Source of the DNA: Dactylosporangium sucinum
GTDB lineage: Bacteria; Actinomycetota; Actinomycetes; Mycobacteriales; Micromonosporaceae
Reading direction: 5' to 3'
Length of the DNA: 64,000 nt
Assembly: GCF_014647515.1 (NCBI RefSeq)
Contig: NZ_BMPI01000012.1
Span: 1 to 64,000, forward strand
The notes beneath the pieces were generated by a model. It searched no databases. It was not told where the DNA came from and was given only the letters and a program-made list of their open reading frames with translations. Shown here piece after piece: positions 35,821 through 44,700 of this stretch. Position numbers and translations under genes: made by a program. How positions within the stretch are numbered: the first letter of the stretch is position 1; the number at the start of each line of letters is the position of its first letter.

Positions 35821-36318
35821 GAACAGCCCCCTACGGGGAGAGCCAAACACGGAATACCGCCCGCGGGCGGCGAAATGGGGCGGCGCGGCCCGCCGGCACG
35901 CACCGTCAGATATCGAGGCGGTCGCGGCCGCACGGGGCCGCGGACATCCCCGGCGGAGCGCCGGCGTTCAGGCGGCGGCTCGGTGCCGGGGACGACGACT
36001 GGAGGGAGGGTCACAACTTCGCATGCCCCGTCACCTCCTCCGGCCGATCCAGCAACGACCGTGGTGCAGTCTGCCACCTATTTGCGTCGACGCGCAAATA
36101 TGGTTTCGGTCACAGCAGCGGTGACCGTGACGGAAGACCCTGAATCCACGGCCGACCGGGTGGAGGAGGACGAGCGACGATGACTCCGGCCACGTTCGCG
36201 GTGGGGCCGGCGACACCTCGTGGCGGCGGCTGGAGCACCCCGCGGGAGCGGCGTGACGACCGGGGACCGGTGCGTGGCCGGGTTGGCTGTCGACGGGCCG
36301 GCCGCTAGGTTTTGTTGC
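35821..36318. other. Divergent control region with two coupled mini-ORFs
   Basis: It holds the ArsR-like operator. Rightward, two short frames follow it: 36100-36183 (27 codons, MVSVTAAVTVTEDPESTADR and onward) and 36180-36305 (41 codons, MTPATFAVGPATPRGGGWST and onward). They are joined by an ATGA overlap, and GGAGGAGGAC precedes the second. They may form a leader for the ArsR gene or be chance. The rest (35821-36078) shows nothing recognised. Confidence 0.3.
36079..36100. promoter_or_regulatory. ArsR/SmtB-type operator, TATTTGCG-N6-CGCAAATA
   Basis: A perfect 8-bp inverted repeat with a TCGACG spacer, AT-rich at the outer ends. This resembles the imperfect AT-rich palindromes bound by ArsR/SmtB metal sensors. 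It lies between the leftward permease operon and the rightward ArsR gene and could control both. Confidence 0.65.
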
Positions 36319-36729
36319 GTGGCGGGGCAAGAACAGTTCGGGCCGATGATGGACGTGTTGCGGGCGCTGGCCGAGCCGACCCGCCTGCGGTTGGTGTGGG
36401 CGCTGTCGACGCGCGAGCATTCGGTGAGCGACCTGGCCGAGCTGGTGAGTGCCCACGTGGCGGCGGTGTCGCAGCACCTGGCGAAGCTGCGGGAGGCGGG
36501 CCTGGTCACATCCCGCCGGGACGGCACCCGCATCTTCTACCGGGCCGCCACGCCACACCTGGCGGATCTGCTGGACCAGCTCGTCGTGGTGGGCGGGCAC
36601 GTGTCCGGCGAGCTGGACCTCCCTCGGCCCGCGGCAGCACCGGCCACCGCCGCGGCGGCAGCGGTGCGCACAGCCGCGGCGGCGCGGTCCCGCCCGGCCG
36701 GCAGCCGGGCCCGGACCGCCGAGCCGTGA
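36319..36729 (+). CDS. ArsR-family transcriptional regulator
   Basis: A 136-residue winged helix regulator: VLRALAEPTRLRLVWALSTR, HVAAVSQHLAKLREAGLVTS, RDGTRIFYRA. In the alpha-5 region, where SmtB/NmtR bind zinc or nickel, it has ATPHLADLLDQLVVVGGHVS: two histidines 14 apart as in NmtR, but the middle histidine is Val, so metal binding is uncertain. The tail is an Ala/Arg-rich low-complexity stretch. GTG 36319 gives a normal N-terminus; ATG 36346 is an alternative. Confidence 0.85.
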   Translation: MAGQEQFGPMMDVLRALAEPTRLRLVWALSTREHSVSDLAELVSAHVAAVSQHLAKLREAGLVTSRRDGTRIFYRAATPHLADLLDQLVVVGGHVSGELDLPRPAAAPATAAAAAVRTAAAARSRPAGSRARTAEP

Positions 36730-36747
36730 CCGGTTGCGGTCCGGCGC

Positions 36748-37833
36748 CTACAGCCAGCCGACCTTGCGCAGGTACCGGTACAGCAGCACCGACGTGACCA
36801 GCATGACGATGAGCAGCCCCGGGTAGCCGTACCGCCACTCCAGCTCGGGCATGTACTTGAAGTTCATGCCGTAGATGCCGGCGAACGCGGTCTGCAGCGC
36901 CGCGATCGCCGCCCACGCCGCGATCTTGCGCATGTCGTTGTTCTGGTCCACCGTGACCTGCGCCAGCCGCGCCTGCAGCAGTGAGTTGAGCAGGTCGTCG
37001 AACCCGCCGATCCGGTCAGCGACCCGGGTGTTGTGATCGGCGACGTCACGGAAGTACCGGCGCACCTCCTTGCTCAGCTTGACGGTACGCCCGTCCAGGA
37101 TCGTGGCGAGCGGCTGCTGCAGCGGCAGCACGGCGCCGCGGAACTCCACCAGCTCCCGCTTGAGCTGGTAGATCTGGCCGATCCCGGCGTTGGCATCGCG
37201 GGACAGGACCCGGGTCTCCACCGCGTCCAGGTCGCGCTGGAACGCCGCGGCGATGTCCAGGTAGACGTCGACGATCCGGTCACAGATCGCGTGCACCACC
37301 GCCCACGGCCCCTGCGCCAGCAGCGCCCGGTCCGCCTCCAGGTCGGCACGCACCGCGCGCAGCCCGCCGACCGAGCCGTGCCGGACGGTGACCACGAACC
37401 GCTCGCCGACGAACATGCGCACCGAGCCGGTCTCCAGCACCTCGCTGGTCTCGGTGACCTCGGTGTGCTCGACGTAGCTGGCCGCCCGCACGGCCAGGAA
37501 AGCGGTGTCCTCGTACCGCTCCAGCTTCGGCCGCTGGTCGTGGGAGAGCGCGTCCTCGACCGCGAGAGGATGCAGGTCGAACACCTTCGCGACCTCGGTC
37601 ATCTCCGCCGGGGTCGGCTCGTGCAGCCCGATCCACACGAACCCGTCCACGGTCGTGACCGCATCGGCGAACAACTCCGCCACGTCGCGGCCGCCGCTCT
37701 GGCGCACCCCGCCGACGTACAGCGCGCAGTCGACGACCGCGGCACCCTCCCGCCGGGCTGCCACCACCGGCTCGGCGGACCCGGTGCTCCGCGTCCCGGT
37801 CAACGGGAGCCGCCACGGCCTGCGCTGCGTCAT
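36748..37833 (-). CDS. corA: CorA-family divalent cation channel
   Basis: A 361-residue magnesium/cobalt channel subunit. The cytoplasmic N-terminal domain (VDGFVWIGLHEPTPAEM, HPLAVEDALSHDQRPKLERY) leads to the long stalk helix and two C-terminal helices with the defining YGMNF motif at the pore mouth (AFAGIYGMNFKYMPELEW). The last helix ends in the basic RYLRKVGWL. ATG 37833 has GGAAGG upstream. It is convergent with the ArsR gene. Confidence 0.95.
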   Translation of the reverse strand: MTQRRPWRLPLTGTRSTGSAEPVVAARREGAAVVDCALYVGGVRQSGGRDVAELFADAVTTVDGFVWIGLHEPTPAEMTEVAKVFDLHPLAVEDALSHDQRPKLERYEDTAFLAVRAASYVEHTEVTETSEVLETGSVRMFVGERFVVTVRHGSVGGLRAVRADLEADRALLAQGPWAVVHAICDRIVDVYLDIAAAFQRDLDAVETRVLSRDANAGIGQIYQLKRELVEFRGAVLPLQQPLATILDGRTVKLSKEVRRYFRDVADHNTRVADRIGGFDDLLNSLLQARLAQVTVDQNNDMRKIAAWAAIAALQTAFAGIYGMNFKYMPELEWRYGYPGLLIVMLVTSVLLYRYLRKVGWL

Positions 37834-37881
37834 ACGTCACCTTCCGAAGCTCCCAGGGGTACCGCACCGCACGCGCGGCGC

Positions 37882-38019
37882 TCAGCCCGTCGGATTGCTA
37901 CCACCCGGGTCCGGGCTCACGGCGATCAGCACGATGACCACGACGATCCACGCGACGAACGCCACCAGCAGGATCAACGGCAGGTGTCGCCGGATCGGCC
38001 CCCGTGTCCTGTCCGCCAT
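37882..38019 (-). CDS. 45-residue single-pass membrane protein
   Basis: MADRTRGPIRRHLPLILLVA is followed by FVAWIVVVIVLIAVSPDPGG and SNPTG: a basic head, one long hydrophobic helix and a short tail. GGGAG stands six bases before ATG 38019. It ends 48 bases before the corA start on the same strand, so it may be co-transcribed with it. No family recognised. Confidence 0.6.
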   Translation of the reverse strand: MADRTRGPIRRHLPLILLVAFVAWIVVVIVLIAVSPDPGGSNPTG

Positions 38020-38137
38020 CCGCCACTCCCGTCCGCCGCCGCTGTCACCAACAGCAGTCTCCCCCAGCCCCGCCGCCGGCCGGCACCGCCCCCGGTGCCG
38101 GCCCGGCGGTACGCCGGCCGCAGCGCGGCCGGCGTTC

Positions 38138-39697
38138 TCAGCCCGCCGTTGCGGGGCGACTGCCCGCTTCCCGGCGGCGGCCCGGGATCAGCAGCGCCAG
38201 CAGCGCGCTGAGGAGCGCGATGCCGGCGCCGATCCACATGACCGTGTGCATGCCCGACATGAACGCGCGTTGCGTCGCACCGGTGATCGCCGCCACGGCC
38301 AGGTCGTCCAGCTGTGCGCCGAGTGGGGCGATCCCCTGCTCGGCCTGGCCCATGCGGGTGAGGACCTGCTCCGTGACCGCATCAGGAACGCCGGCACCGT
38401 GGAGCTCTGCCGGCAGCGTCCGCGCGACGATGGTAGCGATCACCATCCCGAACACCGTGGTGCCGAGCACGCCACCGAGTTGGTTCGCGGTGGTCTGCAG
38501 GCCCCCCGCGACGCCGCTGTGCTGTACGGGAGCCGTCCCGACGACAGCGTCGGTCCCAGCCACCACGACCATCCCCATGCCGAGGCCCAGCAGGACCAGC
38601 CATGGCCACTGCCGGCCGTAGGGGGAGTCCGCGGACAGGCCGACCAGCCCGAGGAAGCTCGCCGCGAGCAGCGCCATCCCGAGGGCCAGCGGCCAACGCG
38701 AACCCAGCCGCCCGGTCAGGCGTCCACCCAGCGGCGAGCCGACCATGAACATCGCCATCAGCGGCAACAGGCGCACGCCGGTCTCCAGCGGCGTGTAGCC
38801 GTGCACGTTCTGCATGTAGAGGCCGATGGAGAACAGCACCCCGTAGAGCGCGACGTTCCCGGTCACCAGCAGGACGACGCCCACCGACAGTGCCCGGGAC
38901 CGGAACAGCGACAGCGGAACAATCGGCGCGGAGCACCGTCGCTGTCGGATCACGAACCCTGCGAGCAGTACCAGCGCCGCGGCCACGCCCGCGGCCCAGT
39001 GCTGCCATCCACGCCCGGGAGCGCTCGTCAACGCCCACACCAGGACGAACAGCGCCCCGGCCAGCACCGCGGCGCCCACGATGTCGAACCGGTCGGCGCC
39101 TGGGGCGTGGCTCTCGCCGGCCCACCGGACCGCCAGCGCGGCGGCGGCCAACCCGATCGGGACGTTCAAGACGAAGATCGCCTGCCAGGACAGGTACTCC
39201 ACCAGCAGTCCGCCGACGATCGGCCCGGCGGCAGCGGCGAACGCCGATGCGGCGCCCCACATCCCGATGGCACGGTTCAATTCGGACGACGGGAACGTCG
39301 ACCTCAGGATCGCGAGGGTGTTCGGCACCAGGAACGCCCCGGCGAGTCCCTGCAGCACGCGGAAGGTGATCAGGGCCGGAGTCGACGGCGACAGACCGCA
39401 CCCGAGCGACGCGAGCGCAAAACCGGCGACGCCGATCACGAAGAGTCTGCGCCGGCCGAACCTGTCGCCGAGCTTGCCGCCGACGATCAACGTCACCGCC
39501 AGTGCGAGCAGGTAGCCGTTGGTCACCCACTGCAGCCCGGTCATCGACGAGCCGAGGTCGCGGGCGATCGTCGGGTTGGCGATGTGGACGACGGTTCCGT
39601 CCAGGCTGACCATCACCACCCCCAGCGCCACCGCGGCGAGGGTCATCCGTTGCTTCCGTCTCGACGGGCTGATGCCCGTTGTTTCGACCACGCTCAC
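38138..39697 (-). CDS. DHA2-type MFS multidrug exporter (EmrB/QacA-like)
   Basis: A 519-residue transporter with about 14 helices. VVMVSLDGTVVHIANPTIAR is the usual first helix with motif D1; GGKLGDRFGRRRLFVIG is motif A; FLVPNTLAILRSTFP fits motif B/C regions of the family. It would export drugs or metabolites with proton exchange. GTG 39697 is chosen because GGAGGGG precedes it closely; the frame is open to 39718. Divergent from a TetR gene with direct repeats between them. Confidence 0.88.
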   Translation of the reverse strand: MSVVETTGISPSRRKQRMTLAAVALGVVMVSLDGTVVHIANPTIARDLGSSMTGLQWVTNGYLLALAVTLIVGGKLGDRFGRRRLFVIGVAGFALASLGCGLSPSTPALITFRVLQGLAGAFLVPNTLAILRSTFPSSELNRAIGMWGAASAFAAAAGPIVGGLLVEYLSWQAIFVLNVPIGLAAAALAVRWAGESHAPGADRFDIVGAAVLAGALFVLVWALTSAPGRGWQHWAAGVAAALVLLAGFVIRQRRCSAPIVPLSLFRSRALSVGVVLLVTGNVALYGVLFSIGLYMQNVHGYTPLETGVRLLPLMAMFMVGSPLGGRLTGRLGSRWPLALGMALLAASFLGLVGLSADSPYGRQWPWLVLLGLGMGMVVVAGTDAVVGTAPVQHSGVAGGLQTTANQLGGVLGTTVFGMVIATIVARTLPAELHGAGVPDAVTEQVLTRMGQAEQGIAPLGAQLDDLAVAAITGATQRAFMSGMHTVMWIGAGIALLSALLALLIPGRRREAGSRPATAG

Positions 39698-39714
39698 GCG
39701 CCCCTCCAAATGAA

Positions 39715-39746
39715 ACACGCTGTATCAGTTGTGACACGTTGTATCA
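39715..39746. promoter_or_regulatory. Direct repeats ACACG(C/T)TGTATCA, probable TetR operator
   Basis: Two 13-base copies at 39715-39727 and 39734-39746, differing at one base, 19 bp apart start to start. They sit between the exporter start (39697) and the regulator start (39754) and are AT-rich for this genome, so a bound repressor would block both genes. Confidence 0.6.
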
Positions 39747-39753
39747 TTTATTC

Positions 39754-40368
39754 GTGGGCGACGCCAGTGATCTCAGCGCGAACGAACAGGCACTTCGGTT
39801 GGATGCCCGGCGCAACCGGGACGCGGTGATCGCCGCAGCGATCCGGATACTCGCGACCGACCCGGAGGCGAGCATGCGGCAGATCGCCGCGGAGTCCGGC
39901 GTGGCTCGAATCACCGTCTATCGACACTTCCCGACCCGCGAACACCTCATCCAGGCGCTCATCGACCTCGTCGTCGAGCAGGAAAGGGCCGTCGTCACGA
40001 CCGCGATCACACCGGACGCCACGGCCGCCGAAGTGTTCGATCGGCTCGGCCCCGGGATCATCCGGGTCGGAGAACGCTACCGGTTCCTCGACAGCCGTTC
40101 CGGCAGCGTCACCGATGCGCCGCTGCGGCACCCCGCCGCCGATGAGCCGCTGCTGATGTGGCTGATCGGGGCCGCCGAGCGGGGCGAGCTGCGCACCGAT
40201 CTGCCCCCCGAGTGGATGTACGCGATGATCCATGGACTCGGCCGCGCGGCCAACGAGGAAGTGCTGGTCGGACGCCGAACCGCCGCCGAGGCCGGTCGGT
40301 TGCTCGCCGGCACCCTGACACACGCGTTCGTCGCCGGCCGTGCCCGTTCGGCGACCAGCCCCGAGTGA
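39754..40368 (+). CDS. TetR-family repressor, exporter-linked
   Basis: A 204-residue regulator. N-terminal helix-turn-helix: AAESGVARITVYRHFPTREH. The C-terminal ligand domain (LGPGIIRVGERYRFLDSRSG, EWMYAMIHGLGRAANEEVLV) is of the type often paired with drug exporters. GTG 39754 is chosen because it directly follows the operator; a short-leader mRNA is likely. Confidence 0.88.
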   Translation: MGDASDLSANEQALRLDARRNRDAVIAAAIRILATDPEASMRQIAAESGVARITVYRHFPTREHLIQALIDLVVEQERAVVTTAITPDATAAEVFDRLGPGIIRVGERYRFLDSRSGSVTDAPLRHPAADEPLLMWLIGAAERGELRTDLPPEWMYAMIHGLGRAANEEVLVGRRTAAEAGRLLAGTLTHAFVAGRARSATSPE

Positions 40369-40414
40369 TCCTGTGAGGGAGCGTCAGGGCAGCTTCCGGG
40401 CGGCTCCCGGGCAG

Positions 40415-41374
40415 CTACGGCGTCAACACGATCCGGCCGAAGACCTCGCCCGCGTCCATCTTCCGGTGCGCCTGCGCGGCGTGCGCCAGCGGCAGGATCT
40501 CGTGGACCACGGTGTGGAGTTCTCCGCGTGCTGCGGCCGCGAACTGCCGGCTGCGCACGGCCTGCCGCAGCGAGCCGGGCACGGTGGCGCTGCTGAAGGT
40601 CGCGAACGACAGCGATCGCTGGAACGCGGCCATCATGCTCGTGCCGAAGTTGTCGGGTGGCTGGCCGCCGACCGCCCCGACGACGACGAGCCGGCCGTTG
40701 GGGTTGAGCCGGTCGAAGAAGGACGGCATCGCGCCACCCGCCACCACGTCGATGATGACGTCGAACCCGGCCGGCGAGTCCTCGCCGCCGCCGGACCGGT
40801 CCAGCGTGTGGGTGGCACCGAGCTCCCGCAGCCTCCGGCCGCGCTCGGGCGACGCGGTGGTGACCGCGACCGCACCGGCCCGGGCGAGCACGGCCAGCTG
40901 GACCGTCATGATGCCGATGCTGCCGGCCGCGCCGCGCACCAGGACGGATTCGCCGGCGGCGAGATGCGCGTGGGCCAGGCCGAAGTGGGCCACGATCCCG
41001 GCGCTGCCGAGCGCCACCGATGCGACGGCCGGCAGGTCCGCCGGCAGGGGGCAGAGATCGTCGACCGGTGCGACGGCCTGCTCGGCGTATCCGCCACCGG
41101 TGCCGGTGGCCGCCCACACCCGCCGGCCGACCCACGACGGGTCGACACCGCCGCCGACCGCGGTCACCGTGCCGGCGACCTCGCCACCGGGAACGTGACC
41201 CTCCCGGAAGCCGTAGGCGGCGAGATCTCCGCGCCGGATCACCACGTCGACGCCGCCGACGCCGATGGCCTCGGTGGCGATCAACACCTGCCCCCGCCCG
41301 GGAACCGGGGCGGCCGCGTCGATGACCGCGAGCCCGTCCGGGTCGCCGAACCGCCTGATCGAGACCGCCCGCAC
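40415..41374 (-). CDS. Quinone oxidoreductase-like NADP-dependent reductase
   Basis: A 319-residue medium-chain reductase without zinc cysteines: VRAVSIRRFGDPDGLAVIDA start, GGEVAGTVTAVGGGV, and nucleotide site VLVRGAAGSIGIMTVQLA. Members reduce quinones or enals with NADPH. GTG 41374 is chosen because GAGGAGG lies six bases upstream. Divergent from a TetR gene that probably controls it. Confidence 0.88.
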   Translation of the reverse strand: MRAVSIRRFGDPDGLAVIDAAAPVPGRGQVLIATEAIGVGGVDVVIRRGDLAAYGFREGHVPGGEVAGTVTAVGGGVDPSWVGRRVWAATGTGGGYAEQAVAPVDDLCPLPADLPAVASVALGSAGIVAHFGLAHAHLAAGESVLVRGAAGSIGIMTVQLAVLARAGAVAVTTASPERGRRLRELGATHTLDRSGGGEDSPAGFDVIIDVVAGGAMPSFFDRLNPNGRLVVVGAVGGQPPDNFGTSMMAAFQRSLSFATFSSATVPGSLRQAVRSRQFAAAARGELHTVVHEILPLAHAAQAHRKMDAGEVFGRIVLTP

Positions 41375-41425
41375 CGGTGTCCTCCTCTTCCGAACGATCA
41401 GCATCACCGATCGCCGGAACACTAA

Positions 41426-41443
41426 CCGGACTGCGAGGTCCGG
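41426..41443. promoter_or_regulatory. Inverted repeat CCGGAC-N6-GTCCGG, probable TetR operator
   Basis: Perfect six-base arms around TGCGAG, located 52 bases from the reductase start and 9 bases before the TetR start at 41453. A repressor bound here would cover the regulator's own start. Confidence 0.5.
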
Positions 41444-41452
41444 CTGGGTAAT

Positions 41453-42031
41453 GTGAGGGTGGTGGGAGGCCGTTTGTCTCAGTCGCTGCGGTCGGACGCG
41501 GCCGACAACCGTGCGCGGATCCTCGACGCGGCGCGGGCGCTGTTCGCCGCGGACGGGCTCGACGTGCCGATGCGCGAGATCGCCCGGCGGGCGGGGGTCG
41601 GTCCGGCCACGGTGTACCGCCGATTCCCGACGAAACAGGTGCTGGTGGCGGAGGCGTTCAGGCCGCAGGTGTACGCGTGCCACGCCATCATCGAGGACGG
41701 GCTCGCCGACCCCGACCCGTGGCACGGCCTGTGCCTGGCGGTCGAGAACCTGTTCGCGCTGCATGCCCGCAGTCGCGCCGCCACCGCGGCCCTGTTCGCG
41801 GCGTTCCCGAGGGCGTTCGACCTGGCCGCGGCGCGCGAGCAGGCGATTGGCCTGCTCACCGTCCTCATGGGCCGGGCCATGGAGACCGGCCGGATGCGGC
41901 GCGACGTGGGCGTGAACGACGTCGTGCTCCTCCTGATGGCCAACGGAGGACTTCACGCCGCTTCGGACCGGGCTCGGCTGTCCGCCTCCCGTCGCTTCGC
42001 CGAGCTCGCGATCCACGCGCTGCGCGTCTGA
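41453..42031 (+). CDS. TetR-family repressor, reductase-linked
   Basis: A 192-residue regulator: ARILDAARALFAADGLDVPM, then IARRAGVGPATVYRRFPTKQ for DNA binding. The C-terminal domain (ENLFALHARSRAATAALFAA) is variable. GTG 41453 is taken; TTG 41474, placed after GGGAGG, is a credible alternative that would remove seven residues. Confidence 0.85.
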   Translation: MRVVGGRLSQSLRSDAADNRARILDAARALFAADGLDVPMREIARRAGVGPATVYRRFPTKQVLVAEAFRPQVYACHAIIEDGLADPDPWHGLCLAVENLFALHARSRAATAALFAAFPRAFDLAAAREQAIGLLTVLMGRAMETGRMRRDVGVNDVVLLLMANGGLHAASDRARLSASRRFAELAIHALRV

Positions 42032-42042
42032 CTACCTCCTGG

Positions 42043-43128
42043 CTACGCGGCACCGAGCCCGGGCGCTGCCGCGGTGACGCCCCGCTCCCCCACGACGCGC
42101 CGTGGATACGCGTGCACGGCGCCGATCACGTCGACCGTGACGGACGTGCCGACGCCGTGGGTGACGGTGCCGTCGACGCGGGCGTCGAGCGTGCTGCCGT
42201 CGGCCAGCCGGAGGGTGAGCATCGTGTCGGCGCCGAGGAACTCGGCGGCGACGACGGTTGCCGGCGCTCCGGTACCGCCGAGCCGTACCTGGCCGGGGCG
42301 GACGAAGACGTCCGCGTCGCCGTCCGGGCGGGGCTCGGCGATGGGCAGGACGCCGAGGGCGCACACCGCCGCACCGGCGGTGACCGTGCCGGGCAGGATG
42401 CTGCCGGGGCCGAGCAGGCGGGCGGTGTCGAGGTCGGCCGGGCGGGCGTACACGTCGCGAGCCGGTCCGGCCTGGGCGAACGCGCCGCGGTGCATGACCG
42501 CCACCTGGTCGGCCAGGGCCAGCGCCTCGGCCGGGTCATGCGTGACGAGCAGCGTGGTGACGCCGGCGGCCCGCAGCGCGGCGGCGACCGCCGCGCGGGT
42601 CGCCGCGCGCAGTGCGGTGTCCAGCGACGAGAACGGCTCGTCGAGCAGGACCAGGGCGGGGCGGCGGGCGAGCGCGCGGGCCAGCGCGACCCGCTGCTGC
42701 TGGCCGCCGGAGAGCTCGTGCGGGTACCGGCGGGACAGCGCCTGGTCGAGGCTGACCAGTTCCAGGAGTTCACCGACCCGGGAGCGGCGGGCCGAGGCGG
42801 TCGTCGTGCGCCGGGACAGGCCGTAGGCGATGTTCGCGTGCACGGTGAGGTGCGGGAACAGGGCGCCCTCCTGGGCGACGTAGCCGATGTCGCGCTTGTC
42901 GGGGGCGAGGCCGCGGCGCCCGGCCGTGACCTCGCGACCGGCGAGAACGATGGTGCCGGCGTCGGGCCGGTCGAACCCGGCGACCAGCCGCAGCAGGGTC
43001 GTCTTGCCGCAGCCCGACGGGCCGAGGATCGCGGTGCTCGTGCCGTCGGCGGCATCGAGGCCGGCTCCCGCGAGCACCCGGACCGCGCCATAGCTCTTGT
43101 GCAGATCCCGGATCGACAGTGTGCTCAT
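42043..43128 (-). CDS. Fe(III) ABC importer ATPase (FbpC-like)
   Basis: A 361-residue ATPase: Walker A GPSGCGKT, signature LSGGQQQRVALARAL, Walker B LVLLDEPFSSLD, VTHDPAEA, then a TOBE-type C-terminal part (VFVRPGQVRL). The region after Walker A (FDRPDAGTIVLAGREVTAGR) fits FbpC/FutC. Last gene of an A-B-C iron operon; its ATG overlaps the permease stop. Confidence 0.88.
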   Translation of the reverse strand: MSTLSIRDLHKSYGAVRVLAGAGLDAADGTSTAILGPSGCGKTTLLRLVAGFDRPDAGTIVLAGREVTAGRRGLAPDKRDIGYVAQEGALFPHLTVHANIAYGLSRRTTTASARRSRVGELLELVSLDQALSRRYPHELSGGQQQRVALARALARRPALVLLDEPFSSLDTALRAATRAAVAAALRAAGVTTLLVTHDPAEALALADQVAVMHRGAFAQAGPARDVYARPADLDTARLLGPGSILPGTVTAGAAVCALGVLPIAEPRPDGDADVFVRPGQVRLGGTGAPATVVAAEFLGADTMLTLRLADGSTLDARVDGTVTHGVGTSVTVDVIGAVHAYPRRVVGERGVTAAAPGLGAA

Positions 43129-44696
43129 GACGCGGTTCCCTTGGTGGACTGGCGCAGCAACAGGTACGCCGCCGGCACCGACAGCAGGATCAGGCAGACC
43201 GCGTAGGGCGCGGCCCGCGGGTAGTCGATCTCGGAGGTCGCCGCCCAGAACTCGGTGGCGAGGGTGTGGGTTCCGGTGGGCGCCAGCAGCAGCGTGGCGG
43301 TCAGCTCGGTGGACACCGCGAGGAATACGAGGGCGGCGCCGGCCAGGATGCCCGGCGCCGTGAGCGGGACCGTCACCCGCCGGAACGTGGCCGGCGCCGA
43401 GTGGCCCAGCGCGCGCGACGCCTCGTCGAGGCCCGGGGGCGCCTGGCCGATCGCCGAGCGCAGGCTCACCATCGCCCGGGGCAGGAACAGCATGACGTAT
43501 GCGGCGACCGCCAGGCTCGTCGTCTGGTACAGCGGACGGGCGTACCGGATCGACACGCTCACCAGCGCCAGCCCGACGACGACGCCGGGGACGGCGCTGG
43601 CCAGGTAGGTGCCGCGCTCCAGCACGGTGGTCAGGCCGCTGCGATGCCGCACCGCCAGCCAGGCCATCGGGAATCCGGCGACGACGGCGGCGCCCGCGGC
43701 GAGCGCGCCGAGCTGCGCCGTGCTCCACAGCGCCGGCACCAGTGCGTCGACCGCCCACGCGTCGGCGGTGCTGTACGTGAGCCAGTGCCCGACGCTGTAC
43801 GCCGGGACGCCGATCGCCAGCCCGAGCAGCCCCAGCAGCGCCAGGATCACCGGTGCCGTCCACCGGCCCAGGCGCACGGGGACCGCCGGCCGGGGCGTGC
43901 CCGAGCCGAGCCGGGCCGTGCGGACGCGGCCGCGCAGCAGCACCTCGATCGTCACGAACGCCAGGCAGCACACCACGAGCACGGCGGCGAGGACGTTCGC
44001 GGCCGTCGAGGCGAAGGTCGACTGGTACTGCGCGATGATCGCCGTCGCGAAGGTCGGATAGCGCAGCTGCTCGATCGCGCCGTACTCGGCCAGCAGGTGC
44101 AGCGCGACCAGCAGCGCCCCGCCGAGCAGGGCGGGCCGCAGCCGCGGCAGCACCACCCGGACGAACACGGACACCGGGCCGGAGCCGAGGGCCCGGGCCG
44201 ACTCCTCGGTCGCGGGGTCCAGGCCGCGCACCGCCGCCGCGACCGGCAGCAGCACGAGCGGGTAGTACGACAGCGTCGCCACGATCGTCGAGCCGGTCAG
44301 CCCGTGGAGACCGGGCTGGACGGTGATCCAGGCGTAGCTGTTGATGAACGCCGGGATCGTCAGCGGGGCGGACAGGACCGCGAGCCACGCCGAGCGCCAG
44401 GGCAGCGACGTGCGTTCGACCAGCCACGCCAGGGCGGTGCCGAGCGCCACGCAGCCCGCCGTGGCCGTGCCGCACAGCGCCAGGGTGTTGCCGAGCAGCT
44501 CGGCGATGAGCGGCCGGAAGACGAGTGGTCGGATGCCGGACCAGCCGGCCTGGACCGAGTAGAACCCGATGAGCAGCAACGGGATCGCCGCGAACACCGC
44601 GACCGGGATGCACAGGGCGAGCAGGCGCAGCGGCGGCAGCGACCGCAGCCACCGTGCGGCGGCTGCGGTCGCTGCGTTGATGTGCGGCACGGACAA
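43125..44696 (-). CDS. Fe(III) ABC importer permease (FbpB-like, fused halves)
   Basis: A 523-residue permease with two six-helix halves, the normal size for FbpB. Docking loops: ATEESARALGSGPVSVFVRV in the first half and GLDEASRALGHSAPATFRRV in the second. It starts at ATG 44696, four bases after the binding protein stop. Confidence 0.9.
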   Translation of the reverse strand: MSVPHINAATAAAARWLRSLPPLRLLALCIPVAVFAAIPLLLIGFYSVQAGWSGIRPLVFRPLIAELLGNTLALCGTATAGCVALGTALAWLVERTSLPWRSAWLAVLSAPLTIPAFINSYAWITVQPGLHGLTGSTIVATLSYYPLVLLPVAAAVRGLDPATEESARALGSGPVSVFVRVVLPRLRPALLGGALLVALHLLAEYGAIEQLRYPTFATAIIAQYQSTFASTAANVLAAVLVVCCLAFVTIEVLLRGRVRTARLGSGTPRPAVPVRLGRWTAPVILALLGLLGLAIGVPAYSVGHWLTYSTADAWAVDALVPALWSTAQLGALAAGAAVVAGFPMAWLAVRHRSGLTTVLERGTYLASAVPGVVVGLALVSVSIRYARPLYQTTSLAVAAYVMLFLPRAMVSLRSAIGQAPPGLDEASRALGHSAPATFRRVTVPLTAPGILAGAALVFLAVSTELTATLLLAPTGTHTLATEFWAATSEIDYPRAAPYAVCLILLSVPAAYLLLRQSTKGTAS

Positions 44697-44700
44697 CGGC

